A stretch of DNA of 64,000 bases from Salegentibacter sediminis. GTDB lineage: Bacteria > Bacteroidota > Bacteroidia > Flavobacteriales > Flavobacteriaceae. Of this stretch, positions 18,317 through 26,755 are shown in pieces. Position 1 is the first letter of the stretch. Every line of letters begins with the position of its first letter. Made by a program: the position numbers and the translations under genes. The DNA lies in NCBI RefSeq assembly GCF_002078605.1, contig NZ_MSJR01000003.1, forward strand, positions 124,001 to 188,000, given 5' to 3'. The notes under the pieces are model-generated. The model did no database searches, was not told the origin of the DNA, and saw only the letters and a program-made list of their open reading frames with translations.

Positions 18317-19018
18317 ATGAATAGAAGAACTGAATTACAGCAGTTAGGATTAAAGGATTATAAAGAAACCTGGGATTACCAGGAAGAGTTGTTCCAAAAG
18401 ATATTGGAGCTTAAGATTAAGAACCGGAGAGAGGAGTTGAATCTGGAGACGCCTAATTACATGTTGTTGGTAGAGCATCCCCATGTGTATACTCTTGGAA
18501 AAAGCGGAGATATCAAAAACCTCCTGATCTCTGAAGAGGAACTGGAGAAAAGAAACGCCAGGTATTACAAGATTAACCGCGGGGGTGATATTACCTATCA
18601 CGGCCCCGGACAGCTGGTGGGATATCCCATTCTTGACCTGGAAAATTTCTTTACCGATATCCATAAATACCTTCGCTTACTCGAAGAAATGGTGATCTTA
18701 ACTTTGAAGGATTATGGAATACAAGCTGAACGAAGTCCGGGAGAAACCGGGGTTTGGTTGGATGTGGGCACCCCTTTTGCCCGCAAAATTTGCGCGATGG
18801 GAGTAAGGGCCAGCCGGTGGGTAACCATGCACGGATTTGCACTGAATGTAAATGCAAATCTGGGCTATTTTGATAATATTGTTCCCTGCGGAATTAAAGG
18901 TAAAGCCGTTACTTCTCTAAATGTGGAACTCGGGAAGAAGGAAATACCAATGGAAGATGTTCAGGAGAAAATACTGAAGCATTTTTCCCAGTTATTTCAG
19001 GCAGAAATATTCGAATAG
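18317..19018 (+). CDS. lipB: Octanoyltransferase (lipoyl synthesis)
   Basis: LipB transfers octanoyl groups from acyl carrier protein to lipoyl domains, the first step of lipoate synthesis. The 233-residue protein carries the family motifs in order: VEHPHVYTLGKSG, RGGDITYHGPGQLVGYPI, the catalytic Lys157 in ARKICAMGVRAS, MHGFALNVN, and the catalytic Cys191 in VPCGIKGKAVTSL. No lipA lies nearby in this window. It follows the YqaE/Pmp3 gene by 3 bp. Confidence 0.95.
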   Translation: MNRRTELQQLGLKDYKETWDYQEELFQKILELKIKNRREELNLETPNYMLLVEHPHVYTLGKSGDIKNLLISEEELEKRNARYYKINRGGDITYHGPGQLVGYPILDLENFFTDIHKYLRLLEEMVILTLKDYGIQAERSPGETGVWLDVGTPFARKICAMGVRASRWVTMHGFALNVNANLGYFDNIVPCGIKGKAVTSLNVELGKKEIPMEDVQEKILKHFSQLFQAEIFE

Positions 19019-19039
19019 AAACTTGATCCAGTGCTTTTT

Positions 19040-19184
19040 TAACTTGAGCCTTTCAGAACTTCTTGATTTAAATTTAATATACCTCCAAATGAATGATTTT
19101 CAGAAGGTAAAATGATCTTTTTTAAAAGTTCTTCTACTTCTTTTCTCAGTTCCGCGCTTTTACACTTAACTATTACATTAAAGT
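19040..19184 (-). pseudogene. Possible gene remnant without a start codon
   Basis: On the minus strand an open frame of about 48 codons runs from the end of the large lipoprotein gene to TAA 19042-19040. It has coding-like content (Glu, Leu and Lys-rich, with KSAELRKEVEELLKK), but I find no ATG, GTG or TTG at a sensible position. It may be the tail of a decayed or frameshifted gene, or a chance frame. No family is recognised. Confidence 0.2.
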
Positions 19185-21629
19185 TTAAAACTTATAGATG
19201 ATGAGTTCTCCTTTATCACCTTTCACTACAAACTCGGGAGCATTATCATTATTGATATTACTCAGGTCAATAGTTGAAGTGCCGTAAACAGGAAAGCCAG
19301 ATAATAATTCAGCATTGCTGTCAAAAACATACACTTTTTGGGTTTGTAAATCGGTAATACTAATGTAGTATTTGTTGTCTTCCAAAAAGATCTGTGGCTC
19401 GGTATAAAGACCAAAGTCTAAGGTGACTTCCTTATCCCTAATTTTCAGGGTATTTTCAGAAAAACTTACCAGTAAATTGGAGGTGGCGTCGATTTTGTGG
19501 TTTTGAGCGAGGTTTAAATTTTGTTTTGAAACCTTTCCGTTTTCATCTACCAGGATAAGCTCTCCCGGGTCATTACTGGAGATAAAATTCCGGTCATACT
19601 GAAACCATTCATTATCTGAAAAGTTGAAGTTTTCGCTCACTTTTACCCGTTGCCGGCCCTGCCGGGATAAAATATTAAGCTTGCCCGATTCTTCTGCAAT
19701 AACAATGTAATCTTTGTTACCCATTCGTATGTGCCTGGGAGGAAATAAAACTTCTGAGGCTGTACTTTTAAATTTAAAACCTCCAACACTCCTTCCTTTC
19801 GAATCATACATATGAAGCTCCCTGTTCTGGGTAATTAGGAAACGGTAATTGCGGTTGTTGTCATAGTCGAATAAAGCTAAAGGCTGAGTAATGTTGTCTT
19901 TAAACTTAAGTGGGAAAGGCTTCACCGAATTTGCATTCCGGGCGATTACTTCAAGTCGGTTTGGGGTTGCAAAGGCCAGCTGGAACTTTCCGTTTTTTAG
20001 GATATCAACTTCTTTAATTCCGCCTAGAATTGGGCCGTCCAGTTGTTTTTTCCAGTAGATATCGCCTTTATTAGAGATGAGGTAAAGCACATTATTAATG
20101 TCCTGTACTGCGATGTCTTTCTGGTTATTATTATGATTGCTGAAAAAAACCGGTTCCCCAAGAATTTCTTCATCCAGCTTAATCGAGAGAAGCTGCTCAG
20201 TATCTTTCTTAACCAATTTGTCCTCAGATTTATGAAAAATTCCATGGATATGTGAAAAATTCCTGTCGGCAACAAGCTGGATAGTAGAGAGCTTATTCTT
20301 ATCAAAATTCAGGCTGGAGAATTTATTTCCAAATTCTTCTGAGCTCCTCTTTTTCACAAGGTCTTTAATCAACTCATTATTGGCGACTAACAAAATATTT
20401 GAAGCTTTCGCCAAATGCTCAAAGGCCTTCTGGAAATGCTCCTGCTGTGCAAGGGTGTTTTTATTCACAAAGGCTGAAATCACATTCTGAAGTTTTTCTT
20501 CAGAATTGCTGAAGATGACAAAATTCTCCAGAATAGTATAAAAATTCAGATCAACCGGGCTAATTAATGGATTTAGATGTTCCGCGAAAAGCTCGGGATT
20601 ATCAAATTGATAAATCTTAGCACTTCTATATTCCTTGCTTTCCCCACTAAACCTGGCCAGATTCTGTTCGGCAAGGATCACATCAATATTATTGAGAATA
20701 AGTAAATTCTCCGATGGGTAGTTAAGCTGGCCGATTTCTGAAACATTCTTAAGGATCTCTATCTCAACCTCAGAGAATTCCTTTTGAAAATAGGTGCTGA
20801 AATTCTGCTGAAATTGATCGAAATTATCATATCCAAAGGATGAAAATCCTGGCGCTGTTACCGGAACAACCCTGGAAATCTGATTTGGAGAAGCGCCCAC
20901 ATCCTTGAAAATATGCTGTAGGCCGGGTTTTTCAGGCCAAAGACTTAGCCCGTTAAAATTGAGAGATCCATTTTTGTTGTTTAGGTCTACTGAGCTCCAA
21001 CTGGCGAAAGTCGTTAGCGTCGAATCTGTGGCTGGAAACCATTCTTTGAATTTCTCTCCCACCTGCTCATGGCGAATAACTATAGAGGTTTCCTTAGGAT
21101 CTGTGGCTTTAAAAACTTTTTTAAATTCGGAATCGTTCAGAAAACCTTTTCCTTCCAGCAGGATTTTTAACTTATCAAGGGAGTTTCCGGCCAAAAAGAT
21201 CCCGTCTACTCTGGAAGTGAAAAATAAATGTTCTTCAAGCTTCACTTTGTCGATCTCGAAATCCTTAAATTTCAATCGCTCTACCGATTTATTTGGTACA
21301 GAGTCCAGTTTAAGCACTGGCTGATTCTCGCTGATTAAGGTAAACGTATAGTGCTCTGTAGCCAGATCGGAAAAAGCGATCAGGGAACTTCCCAGGCTGT
21401 CTATATAATTTAAAAAGATAAACCGATCCTGAATCTCTTGTTTCAGCTTAAAATCATTCTTGCTCACGAAGTCTAAGGAGGCCAGGTTGCTCGAGAGGGA
21501 CTCTAGGTCGTGTGTTTGAACCACCACTTCCGAATCTTGTGGTAACCAGGCAATAAGGTCTTTTTTTTGAGTTTTTGGCTGACAGGCCAAAAGCAGGAAA
21601 ACGATTACTCCTGTGAGTATTCTTTTCAT
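19185..21629 (-). CDS. Large lipoprotein of unknown function with propeller-like C-terminus
   Basis: An 814-residue lipoprotein: signal peptide with lipobox LLAC, Cys16. The N-terminal half resembles Bacteroidota DUF3352-type proteins (alternating helices and strands, with statements such as WLPQDSEVVVQTHDLES). From about residue 480 the sequence becomes repetitive beta-strand units typical of a propeller (for example LYLISNKGDIYWKKQLDGP, DYIVIAEESGKLNILSRQG, LILVDENGKVSKQNL), each ending in aromatic or DxxG turns. This suggests a surface or periplasmic scaffold or sensor. No enzyme motif is seen. It is transcribed alone, ahead of an AT-rich gap of about 294 bp with no clear promoter. Confidence 0.7.
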   Translation of the reverse strand: MKRILTGVIVFLLLACQPKTQKKDLIAWLPQDSEVVVQTHDLESLSSNLASLDFVSKNDFKLKQEIQDRFIFLNYIDSLGSSLIAFSDLATEHYTFTLISENQPVLKLDSVPNKSVERLKFKDFEIDKVKLEEHLFFTSRVDGIFLAGNSLDKLKILLEGKGFLNDSEFKKVFKATDPKETSIVIRHEQVGEKFKEWFPATDSTLTTFASWSSVDLNNKNGSLNFNGLSLWPEKPGLQHIFKDVGASPNQISRVVPVTAPGFSSFGYDNFDQFQQNFSTYFQKEFSEVEIEILKNVSEIGQLNYPSENLLILNNIDVILAEQNLARFSGESKEYRSAKIYQFDNPELFAEHLNPLISPVDLNFYTILENFVIFSNSEEKLQNVISAFVNKNTLAQQEHFQKAFEHLAKASNILLVANNELIKDLVKKRSSEEFGNKFSSLNFDKNKLSTIQLVADRNFSHIHGIFHKSEDKLVKKDTEQLLSIKLDEEILGEPVFFSNHNNNQKDIAVQDINNVLYLISNKGDIYWKKQLDGPILGGIKEVDILKNGKFQLAFATPNRLEVIARNANSVKPFPLKFKDNITQPLALFDYDNNRNYRFLITQNRELHMYDSKGRSVGGFKFKSTASEVLFPPRHIRMGNKDYIVIAEESGKLNILSRQGRQRVKVSENFNFSDNEWFQYDRNFISSNDPGELILVDENGKVSKQNLNLAQNHKIDATSNLLVSFSENTLKIRDKEVTLDFGLYTEPQIFLEDNKYYISITDLQTQKVYVFDSNAELLSGFPVYGTSTIDLSNINNDNAPEFVVKGDKGELIIYKF

Positions 21630-21923
21630 GATAGCAGAAAATTTAGGCTAAAATTACTAACTTCCCGTGAATTTGGAAGAAAACCGGCCATTTTCCCCGA
21701 AATAATTTCCTTTTTGAATAAAAATGCAAAAACCGAAATTTTAGTTGTCTGGCCTCTTGTTATTCTTCTGGAGGTTAATTGCATATTTCAGCTAGAATAA
21801 AGGCCGGGGTAGAGATGAGTTTGCCCTCTATTCTTTCGGTAGTGTTTGAAGCATACAATGCTTTACCTCTAATATGGTACTTTGATCAGGGATTTTTACC
21901 TGAATTTCACCACACACGGGGCC

Positions 21924-22943
21924 TTAATCCTGTTTGTTTCGGGTCTTCAGGAAATATTTTGGGTTTACCCCGTATTTTTCCTTAAAGATCTTAGAGAAGT
22001 AACTCCGATTATTAAGACCGATAGAAACAACGATTTCAGAGATATTTTTTTCTGAATTCATCAACATCTCCTTGGCAGCTTCCAGTTTTTTGTGCTGCAT
22101 ATATTTATTAACGGTGAGGTCATATACGTATTTAAAGCCTTCCTGAAGTTTATTCACGTTGGTCCCTGCTTCCTTGGCCAAAGCCTCCACAGTTAGATTG
22201 CTGCCAAGGTCTCCCTGGATGCGCTTCACTACATAGTCTACCTTTTCGATATCAGATTTTCTAAGTATTTGTGGAAGTTTGTCCTCGGCTTTATCATCTT
22301 CGTACTGGGCGATCTGGATTACCAGCATTTCAAAAGCCTTTCCCTCCAAGAATAAGGATCTCAAAAATCCTGTATAGTTTCTGGTGTCTATTTCTTCCAT
22401 TAAATCGGCGGCCTTAATGCTGTAATTTCCCTGATAAAAGAACTGCTTCCTGGAAACATTATCCCTAAAAAGATCTTTAAGGGTAGGATCCAGGTCTTTG
22501 AAATTATGATTTGAGCGAGACGCAAAAACCGACCTAATAATTTCCAGGCTGGAAACATGGGTTGATTCGTTAGCTTTAAAATACAAGACGTGACCATTAT
22601 ACCCGCTGCTGGAAACAATGATATTTTGATAGGTTTCTATGTTATTTACTTTCTCTTGCGATTGAAAACAATGTCCTACGCTTCCTTGAGAGCAAAAGAT
22701 GAATTTTAATGGATGTACAGTATTGAGAGAGAAATGAATTTCTACATCTTCATAGAATTTACAGTTATAGGTGATAACCCCCATTCCCGTGTCAAAACTT
22801 GCCCCCCTTATATAACCCTCTCCCAGCTTTTCAGGAATCTGAATAACATATTCCCCATTACCATTTTCAATTTCTACTCCAATGATTCGGGCAATGTCTT
22901 CAATGATTTCATTAACGGGTAGGGTTTTGACATCTATTCTCAT
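21924..22943 (-). CDS. AraC family transcriptional regulator
   Basis: A 339-residue regulator. The C-terminal 100 residues form an AraC double-helix-turn-helix: LTVEALAKEAGTNVNKLQEGF for the first HTH and ISEIVVSIGLNNRSYFSKIF followed by KEKYGVNPKYFLK for the second. The N-terminal 230 residues form an unassigned sensory domain rich in beta-strands. A 14-bp perfect palindrome lies upstream at 23055-23068 and could be its own operator. It faces away from the arsenosugar cluster, so it may or may not control it. Confidence 0.88.
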   Translation of the reverse strand: MRIDVKTLPVNEIIEDIARIIGVEIENGNGEYVIQIPEKLGEGYIRGASFDTGMGVITYNCKFYEDVEIHFSLNTVHPLKFIFCSQGSVGHCFQSQEKVNNIETYQNIIVSSSGYNGHVLYFKANESTHVSSLEIIRSVFASRSNHNFKDLDPTLKDLFRDNVSRKQFFYQGNYSIKAADLMEEIDTRNYTGFLRSLFLEGKAFEMLVIQIAQYEDDKAEDKLPQILRKSDIEKVDYVVKRIQGDLGSNLTVEALAKEAGTNVNKLQEGFKYVYDLTVNKYMQHKKLEAAKEMLMNSEKNISEIVVSIGLNNRSYFSKIFKEKYGVNPKYFLKTRNKQD

Positions 22944-23288
22944 AAAAAATTTTCGAAATAATTAATCGTGGATTTAAAAATACAGCGTCCTGATGTTAAT
23001 TTTTAACTATTTAAGAAACCTTAACTATATGTAGTTCTGTGTAAAATTAAAATTTTAACAATTGTTAATCGGTGCATTGTGTTGAAAGAGGTAATACTAG
23101 TTGCAAAAACGTTAGAATCCGGAGGCTGGCATACATAAATCGCTAATAATCCGCTTATAACTTCTTCTTTATAAACGGCAAGATTAATTCTTATAACGTT
23201 AAAGTAAACTTATTAATTATCAGATATTTACATTCTTAAAATTTTAGAGCCCTACCCTCGAATTTGGTTCTTTTAAAAAAATATTTTT
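22944..23288. other. AT-rich upstream region of the AraC gene
   Basis: A 345-bp, strongly AT-rich region between the AraC start and the next possible small frame. It holds the palindrome at 23055-23068. I see no RNA gene and no exact TAnnTTTG element on the minus strand close to the AraC start. Confidence 0.5.
23055..23068. promoter_or_regulatory. Perfect 14-bp palindrome TTAACAATTGTTAA
   Basis: A self-complementary site 112 bp upstream of the AraC-family start codon, in the only gap that could serve both this regulator and the plus-strand cluster beyond. It is a possible operator, but AT-rich palindromes also arise by chance. Confidence 0.35.
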
Positions 23289-23402
23289 ATGGAATTAATA
23301 TACATTTTTCTTGGGCTTGAAATACTTGTCATTGTTGGGGTTGCGATATTTTTAATCCGCAAATTAGTCAAATTCAGACGCGATCGTCACAACCGGATTT
23401 AA
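23289..23402 (+). CDS. Possible 37-residue single-helix membrane peptide
   Basis: An ATG-initiated frame encodes a hydrophobic helix (LIYIFLGLEILVIVGVAIFL) followed by a strongly basic tail (RKLVKFRRDRHNRI), the layout of small inner-membrane peptides. It is bounded by long AT-rich DNA and has no recognisable ribosome-binding site or exact -7 element. It belongs to no family I know. Its coding status is doubtful. Confidence 0.3.
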   Translation: MELIYIFLGLEILVIVGVAIFLIRKLVKFRRDRHNRI

Positions 23403-23702
23403 TTCTATACCGTATATAAAAAATTTCCTTTTTCTAATTCTTCCTTTGTCTCTAAGGTTGCTCGACTTTTCTATTTAGTAATTCTCAGTTCGCTTTTTTT
23501 AAAAAGGACACTTAAACTAAACTTATCTGAAATTCTAAAAATTGGTCCTGGTTTTAAAAACCAAGGTGGTCATTTTCCAATATAACAGACCTGGTTTCCT
23601 TTGGGGGCTAGATTAATCTAAACATGGAATCTATAACAAGACTACGGGTGGTGGGCTGGAATTCCATAAAGAAAAACTTACCTTTAGCGAAAAAATCAGG
23701 AA
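23403..23702. other. Intergenic region before the arsenosugar cluster
   Basis: About 300 bp of AT-rich DNA. GGTTTTAAAAACC near 23552 forms a short hairpin-like palindrome without a clear function. A minus-strand open frame across 23608-24048 lies opposite the real peroxidase-like gene and is a shadow. No further gene is seen. Confidence 0.5.
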
Positions 23703-24038
23703 ATGTCAAAAACTTATTACGACCCGGCAGATCTCCGGAAATTTGGCAATATCTCCGAATGGAGTGAAGAGTTAGGAGAAAAATTCTTTGATTACTACGG
23801 AAAAGTTTTCGAGGAGGGGGCACTTTCTGCTCGTGAAAAATCCTTAATCGCCCTGGCGGTGTCCCATGTGGTGCAGTGCCCTTATTGTATTGATGCCTAT
23901 ACCAAAGATGGACTGGAGCGCGGAATTGAAAAAGAGGAAATGATGGAAGCTGTGCACGTGGGAGCCGCCATAAAAAGCGGAGCCACCCTGGTTCACGGCG
24001 TTCAAATGATGAACAAACACAAAAAACTAAGCATGTGA
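23703..24038 (+). CDS. Arsenosugar-associated peroxidase-like protein
   Basis: A 111-residue protein of the carboxymuconolactone decarboxylase/AhpD-like fold. The redox motif CPYC lies at residues 59-62 in VSHVVQCPYCIDAYTKDGLERG, and a conserved His follows in MMEAVHVGAA. Homologues of this subfamily (NCBI 'arsenosugar biosynthesis-associated peroxidase-like protein') sit beside arsS, and some carry selenocysteine in the first position; here it is Cys. It is the first gene of the plus-strand cluster, 200 bp before arsS. A redox or arsenic-binding role is inferred from the CxxC and context. Confidence 0.82.
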   Translation: MSKTYYDPADLRKFGNISEWSEELGEKFFDYYGKVFEEGALSAREKSLIALAVSHVVQCPYCIDAYTKDGLERGIEKEEMMEAVHVGAAIKSGATLVHGVQMMNKHKKLSM

Positions 24039-24070
24039 GCAGATTCAAGGAGCCGCGCAGCGGCGACGTA

Positions 24071-24159
24071 GAAGTCGCTCATCCCGATGCAAATCGGGAT
24101 CTTGAGTTTGCAATCTTGCCTTGTGAAGAGGAAGTCGCTCATCCCGATGCAAATCGGGA
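24071..24159. repeat. Two direct copies of a 29-bp hairpin-forming repeat
   Basis: Positions 24071-24099 and 24131-24159 are identical, 60 bp apart start to start, with 31 bp between them. Each begins GAAGTCGCTC and contains the inverted repeat CCCGAT-GCAA-ATCGGG. They lie in the leader between the peroxidase-like gene and arsS. They look like dispersed REP-like Bacteroidota hairpins rather than CRISPR. Confidence 0.75.
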
Positions 24160-24238
24160 GCCCTATTTGAGGTAAGAGATTTACCTTAAATTCAGAATTT
24201 GTTTTTTAAATAATATCCGTTGAAATTAAACCTAATTT

Positions 24239-25294
24239 ATGTCCATTAAATCATTAGCAGCCAGAAAAGACAGCCTTTCTAAGCCGGAAAGGCAACTTGA
24301 GATCCTGGATAACGGACTTTTTAGTGAAGCTGAGCTTCCCAGGTTTAGTGAAAAACTTGCCGAAACGGGAAATTTCCCTTTAAAACCCGGGAAGCTGGAA
24401 GTTCTTCAGCTAAACCTTGGCTATATGTGCAACCAGGTTTGTTCACACTGCCACGTAGACGCGGGACCCGACCGCAAAGAAATTATGACCAGGGAAACTA
24501 TGGAGAAATGTCTGGAAGTGATTAGAAAAACCAGTGCCCATACTTTAGATCTCACCGGCGGAGCTCCCGAAATGAACCCCAATTTCAGGTGGTTTGTAGA
24601 GCAAGCTTCCAAAGCGGGAATCAGAGATTTTATTGTTCGCTCGAATCTCACCATAATTCTCGCTAACAAGAAATATTATGACCTCCCCGAGTTCTTTAAA
24701 AAATATAATGTTCACGTTGTATCCTCGTTACCTTTTTATAAAAAGGAAAAAACCGATAAGCAACGTGGAAACGGAGTTTTTGATAAATCTATAAGAGTAC
24801 TGCAGATGCTTAATGAAGTGGGGTATGCCCAGGAAGGAACCGGTTTAAAACTCGATTTGGTGTACAATCCCGCCGGAGCATTTTTGCCGACAAACCAGGA
24901 GGCAATGGAACAGGATTTTAAAAAAGCTTTGAAAACAGACTTTAATATTGACTTCAATAGCCTTTTTGCTATAACTAATCTCCCTATAAGTCGTTTCCTG
25001 GAATATCTTATTGCCTCAGATAACTATGAGGATTATATGTATGAACTGGTGAATGCCTACAACCCCGAAGCCGTTAAGAATGTGATGTGTACCAACACGA
25101 TCTCCGTAAGCTGGGATGGTTGGTTGTATGACTGCGATTTTAACCAGATGCTGGAACTTAAGGTAGCTTCTACCGTAAAACATGTCAGTGAATATAACGA
25201 GCAGGCATTACAGGATCGTGAAATTATAATTTCTCAACACTGTTACGGCTGTACAGCCGGTGCCGGCAGTAGTTGCCAGGGAACAGTGGCTTAA
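24239..25294 (+). CDS. arsS: Arsenosugar biosynthesis radical SAM protein ArsS
   Basis: ArsS is the radical S-adenosylmethionine enzyme that joins the 5'-deoxyadenosyl group to dimethylated arsenic in arsenosugar synthesis. The 351-residue protein has the cluster motif CNQVCSHC at residues 64-71, preceded by the family N-terminus around LEVLQLNLGYM. The SAM-binding GGAPEMNP follows, and a C-terminal Cys-rich segment (DCDFNQ, then CYGCTAGAGSSC) binds further metal or iron-sulfur. The gene is preceded by the two hairpin repeats and followed by the glycosyltransferase, PNP and methyltransferase genes. Confidence 0.92.
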   Translation: MSIKSLAARKDSLSKPERQLEILDNGLFSEAELPRFSEKLAETGNFPLKPGKLEVLQLNLGYMCNQVCSHCHVDAGPDRKEIMTRETMEKCLEVIRKTSAHTLDLTGGAPEMNPNFRWFVEQASKAGIRDFIVRSNLTIILANKKYYDLPEFFKKYNVHVVSSLPFYKKEKTDKQRGNGVFDKSIRVLQMLNEVGYAQEGTGLKLDLVYNPAGAFLPTNQEAMEQDFKKALKTDFNIDFNSLFAITNLPISRFLEYLIASDNYEDYMYELVNAYNPEAVKNVMCTNTISVSWDGWLYDCDFNQMLELKVASTVKHVSEYNEQALQDREIIISQHCYGCTAGAGSSCQGTVA

Positions 25295-25322
25295 CTTCTC
25301 CAGAACTAAAATTCTTTTTGCT

Positions 25323-25934
25323 TTGAAAAATGAATCTGAAGAACTCCTGATGATTTTTGCGAAAAACCCGGTAAAAGGCAGGGTGAAAACCCGTTTGGCC
25401 AAAGAAATTGGGGATAAGGCTGCACTTGATATTTATGAATTCCTGCTGAATCATACCTTTAAAGTAACCAAAAACCTTCAGGTTGATAAAGTGGTTTTTT
25501 ATGCTGAAGGTCTTCCGCAAGAAAGTGTTTTTGATTCTAAAATATTTCACACAGAAGAACAGCAGGGACAGGATTTAGGCGAGAAAATGGAAAATGCCTT
25601 TAAGGATGCTTTTGCCAAAAACTACCAACGCGTCATTATTATCGGGACCGATCTCCCTGAAATCACTCAGCAGGACCTGGAGGATGCCTTTCTTCACTTA
25701 AAAGAAAGGGATGCGGTGATTGGTCCTGCAAAAGACGGCGGGTACTATTTATTAGGAATGAAATCACTAAATTCGAAGGTGTTTAAAAACAAAGCTTGGA
25801 GTACAGCTTCAGTTTTGAAAAATACGCTGGAAGATTTTAAAAATAAAGATGTAAAACTTTTGAAAAGCCTTAATGATATTGATGTGTTAAGCGATATTGA
25901 AGGAGATTCAGAATTAAGAAAATTTATAAGATAA
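25323..25934 (+). CDS. TIGR04282 family arsenosugar biosynthesis glycosyltransferase
   Basis: A GT-A-like nucleotidyl/glycosyltransferase of the CofC-related group. Visible motifs are MIFAKNPVKGRVKTRLAKEIG at the N-terminus, ViIGTDLPEIT (metal-binding Asp region) and AVIGPAKDGGYYLLGM. The start is ambiguous: TTG 25323 gives LKNESEELLMIFAKNP, which keeps the first beta-strand, while ATG 25350 would remove it and a GTG at 25260 overlaps arsS. I prefer 25323. It lies 28 bp after arsS and 3 bp before the PNP gene. It probably transfers or modifies the sugar moiety of the arsenosugar; the donor is unknown. Confidence 0.85.
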   Translation: MKNESEELLMIFAKNPVKGRVKTRLAKEIGDKAALDIYEFLLNHTFKVTKNLQVDKVVFYAEGLPQESVFDSKIFHTEEQQGQDLGEKMENAFKDAFAKNYQRVIIIGTDLPEITQQDLEDAFLHLKERDAVIGPAKDGGYYLLGMKSLNSKVFKNKAWSTASVLKNTLEDFKNKDVKLLKSLNDIDVLSDIEGDSELRKFIR

Positions 25935-25937
25935 AAG

Positions 25938-26750
25938 ATGATTAAAGAATTATTAGAATCTACTGATTACCTTGTTTCCCGGGGGTTTGACAACCCGGAA
26001 GTCGGGATTATCCTGGGAACGGGACTGGGAAAGCTAGTCGATGAAATTGAGATAGAAGCTGAGGTTAGTTATAATCACATTCCCTATTTCCCTACGGCTA
26101 CGGTAGAGTTTCACAAAGGGAAATTGATTTTTGGAAAATTGGAAGGTAAAAAGGTAATGGTGATGCAAGGCCGCTTCCATTCTTATGAGGGGTACAGCCT
26201 TCGGGATGTAACCTATCCCGTTCGGGTAATGAAGAGGTTGGGGGTAAAGAAATTGTTGGTGAGTAATGCTTCGGGGTCGATAAACATTGAATTTAAAAAG
26301 GGGGAACTCATGCTTATTGATGATCACATCAATTTGTTGGGTGATTCCCCGTTGGCTTTCCACGGAGTAGAGAAATTAGGCGAACGCTTTGTAGATATGA
26401 GTCAGCCTTATGATCCTGAAATGAACAGAATAATAGAAGATTCAGCGAAAAAGCATGGTGTTAGGTTACATAAAGGGGTTTACGCTTCAGTGTTGGGCCC
26501 CCAGTTGGAGACCCGTGCAGAATATAGAATGCTGAAGATCCTTGGCGCCGATGCCGTAGGGATGAGCACTGTGCCTGAAGTGATTGTAGCCAACCATTTG
26601 GGGATTCCCGTTTCGGCGATTTCAGTGATTACCGATGAGGGCGACCCCGATAATCTGAAACCTGTAGATATTAATGAGATTATCGCCATGGCGACAAAAG
26701 CCGAACCCAATATGATCGCGATCTTTAAAGAGGTTATTAAAAATATTTGA
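25938..26750 (+). CDS. Purine-nucleoside phosphorylase (trimeric PNP type)
   Basis: A 270-residue class I (trimeric) purine-nucleoside phosphorylase. Motifs seen are the phosphate-binding GTGLGKLVDE near residue 28, GRFHSYEGYS, NASGSIN, HINLLGDSPL and AVGMSTVPEVIVANH, with the purine-binding residues near VPEV. It sits inside the ars cluster, 3 bp after the glycosyltransferase and 5 bp before the methyltransferase ATG. Here it could remove adenine from the dimethylarsinoyl-deoxyadenosine made by ArsS, giving a ribosyl phosphate for the transferase; that role is inferred from context, and purine salvage is an alternative. Confidence 0.9.
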   Translation: MIKELLESTDYLVSRGFDNPEVGIILGTGLGKLVDEIEIEAEVSYNHIPYFPTATVEFHKGKLIFGKLEGKKVMVMQGRFHSYEGYSLRDVTYPVRVMKRLGVKKLLVSNASGSINIEFKKGELMLIDDHINLLGDSPLAFHGVEKLGERFVDMSQPYDPEMNRIIEDSAKKHGVRLHKGVYASVLGPQLETRAEYRMLKILGADAVGMSTVPEVIVANHLGIPVSAISVITDEGDPDNLKPVDINEIIAMATKAEPNMIAIFKEVIKNI

Positions 26751-26755
26751 AAGAA

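Noticed and set aside
23608-24048. Minus-strand open frame of 146 codons over the peroxidase-like gene
   Set aside because: It lies opposite a convincing CxxC peroxidase-like gene with full family motifs; the frame has no recognisable domain and is an antisense shadow.
24071-24159. CRISPR array suggested by two 29-bp repeats and a 31-bp spacer
   Set aside because: Only two copies occur, the repeat is internally palindromic as in REP-like elements, it sits in an operon leader, and no cas genes are in the window.
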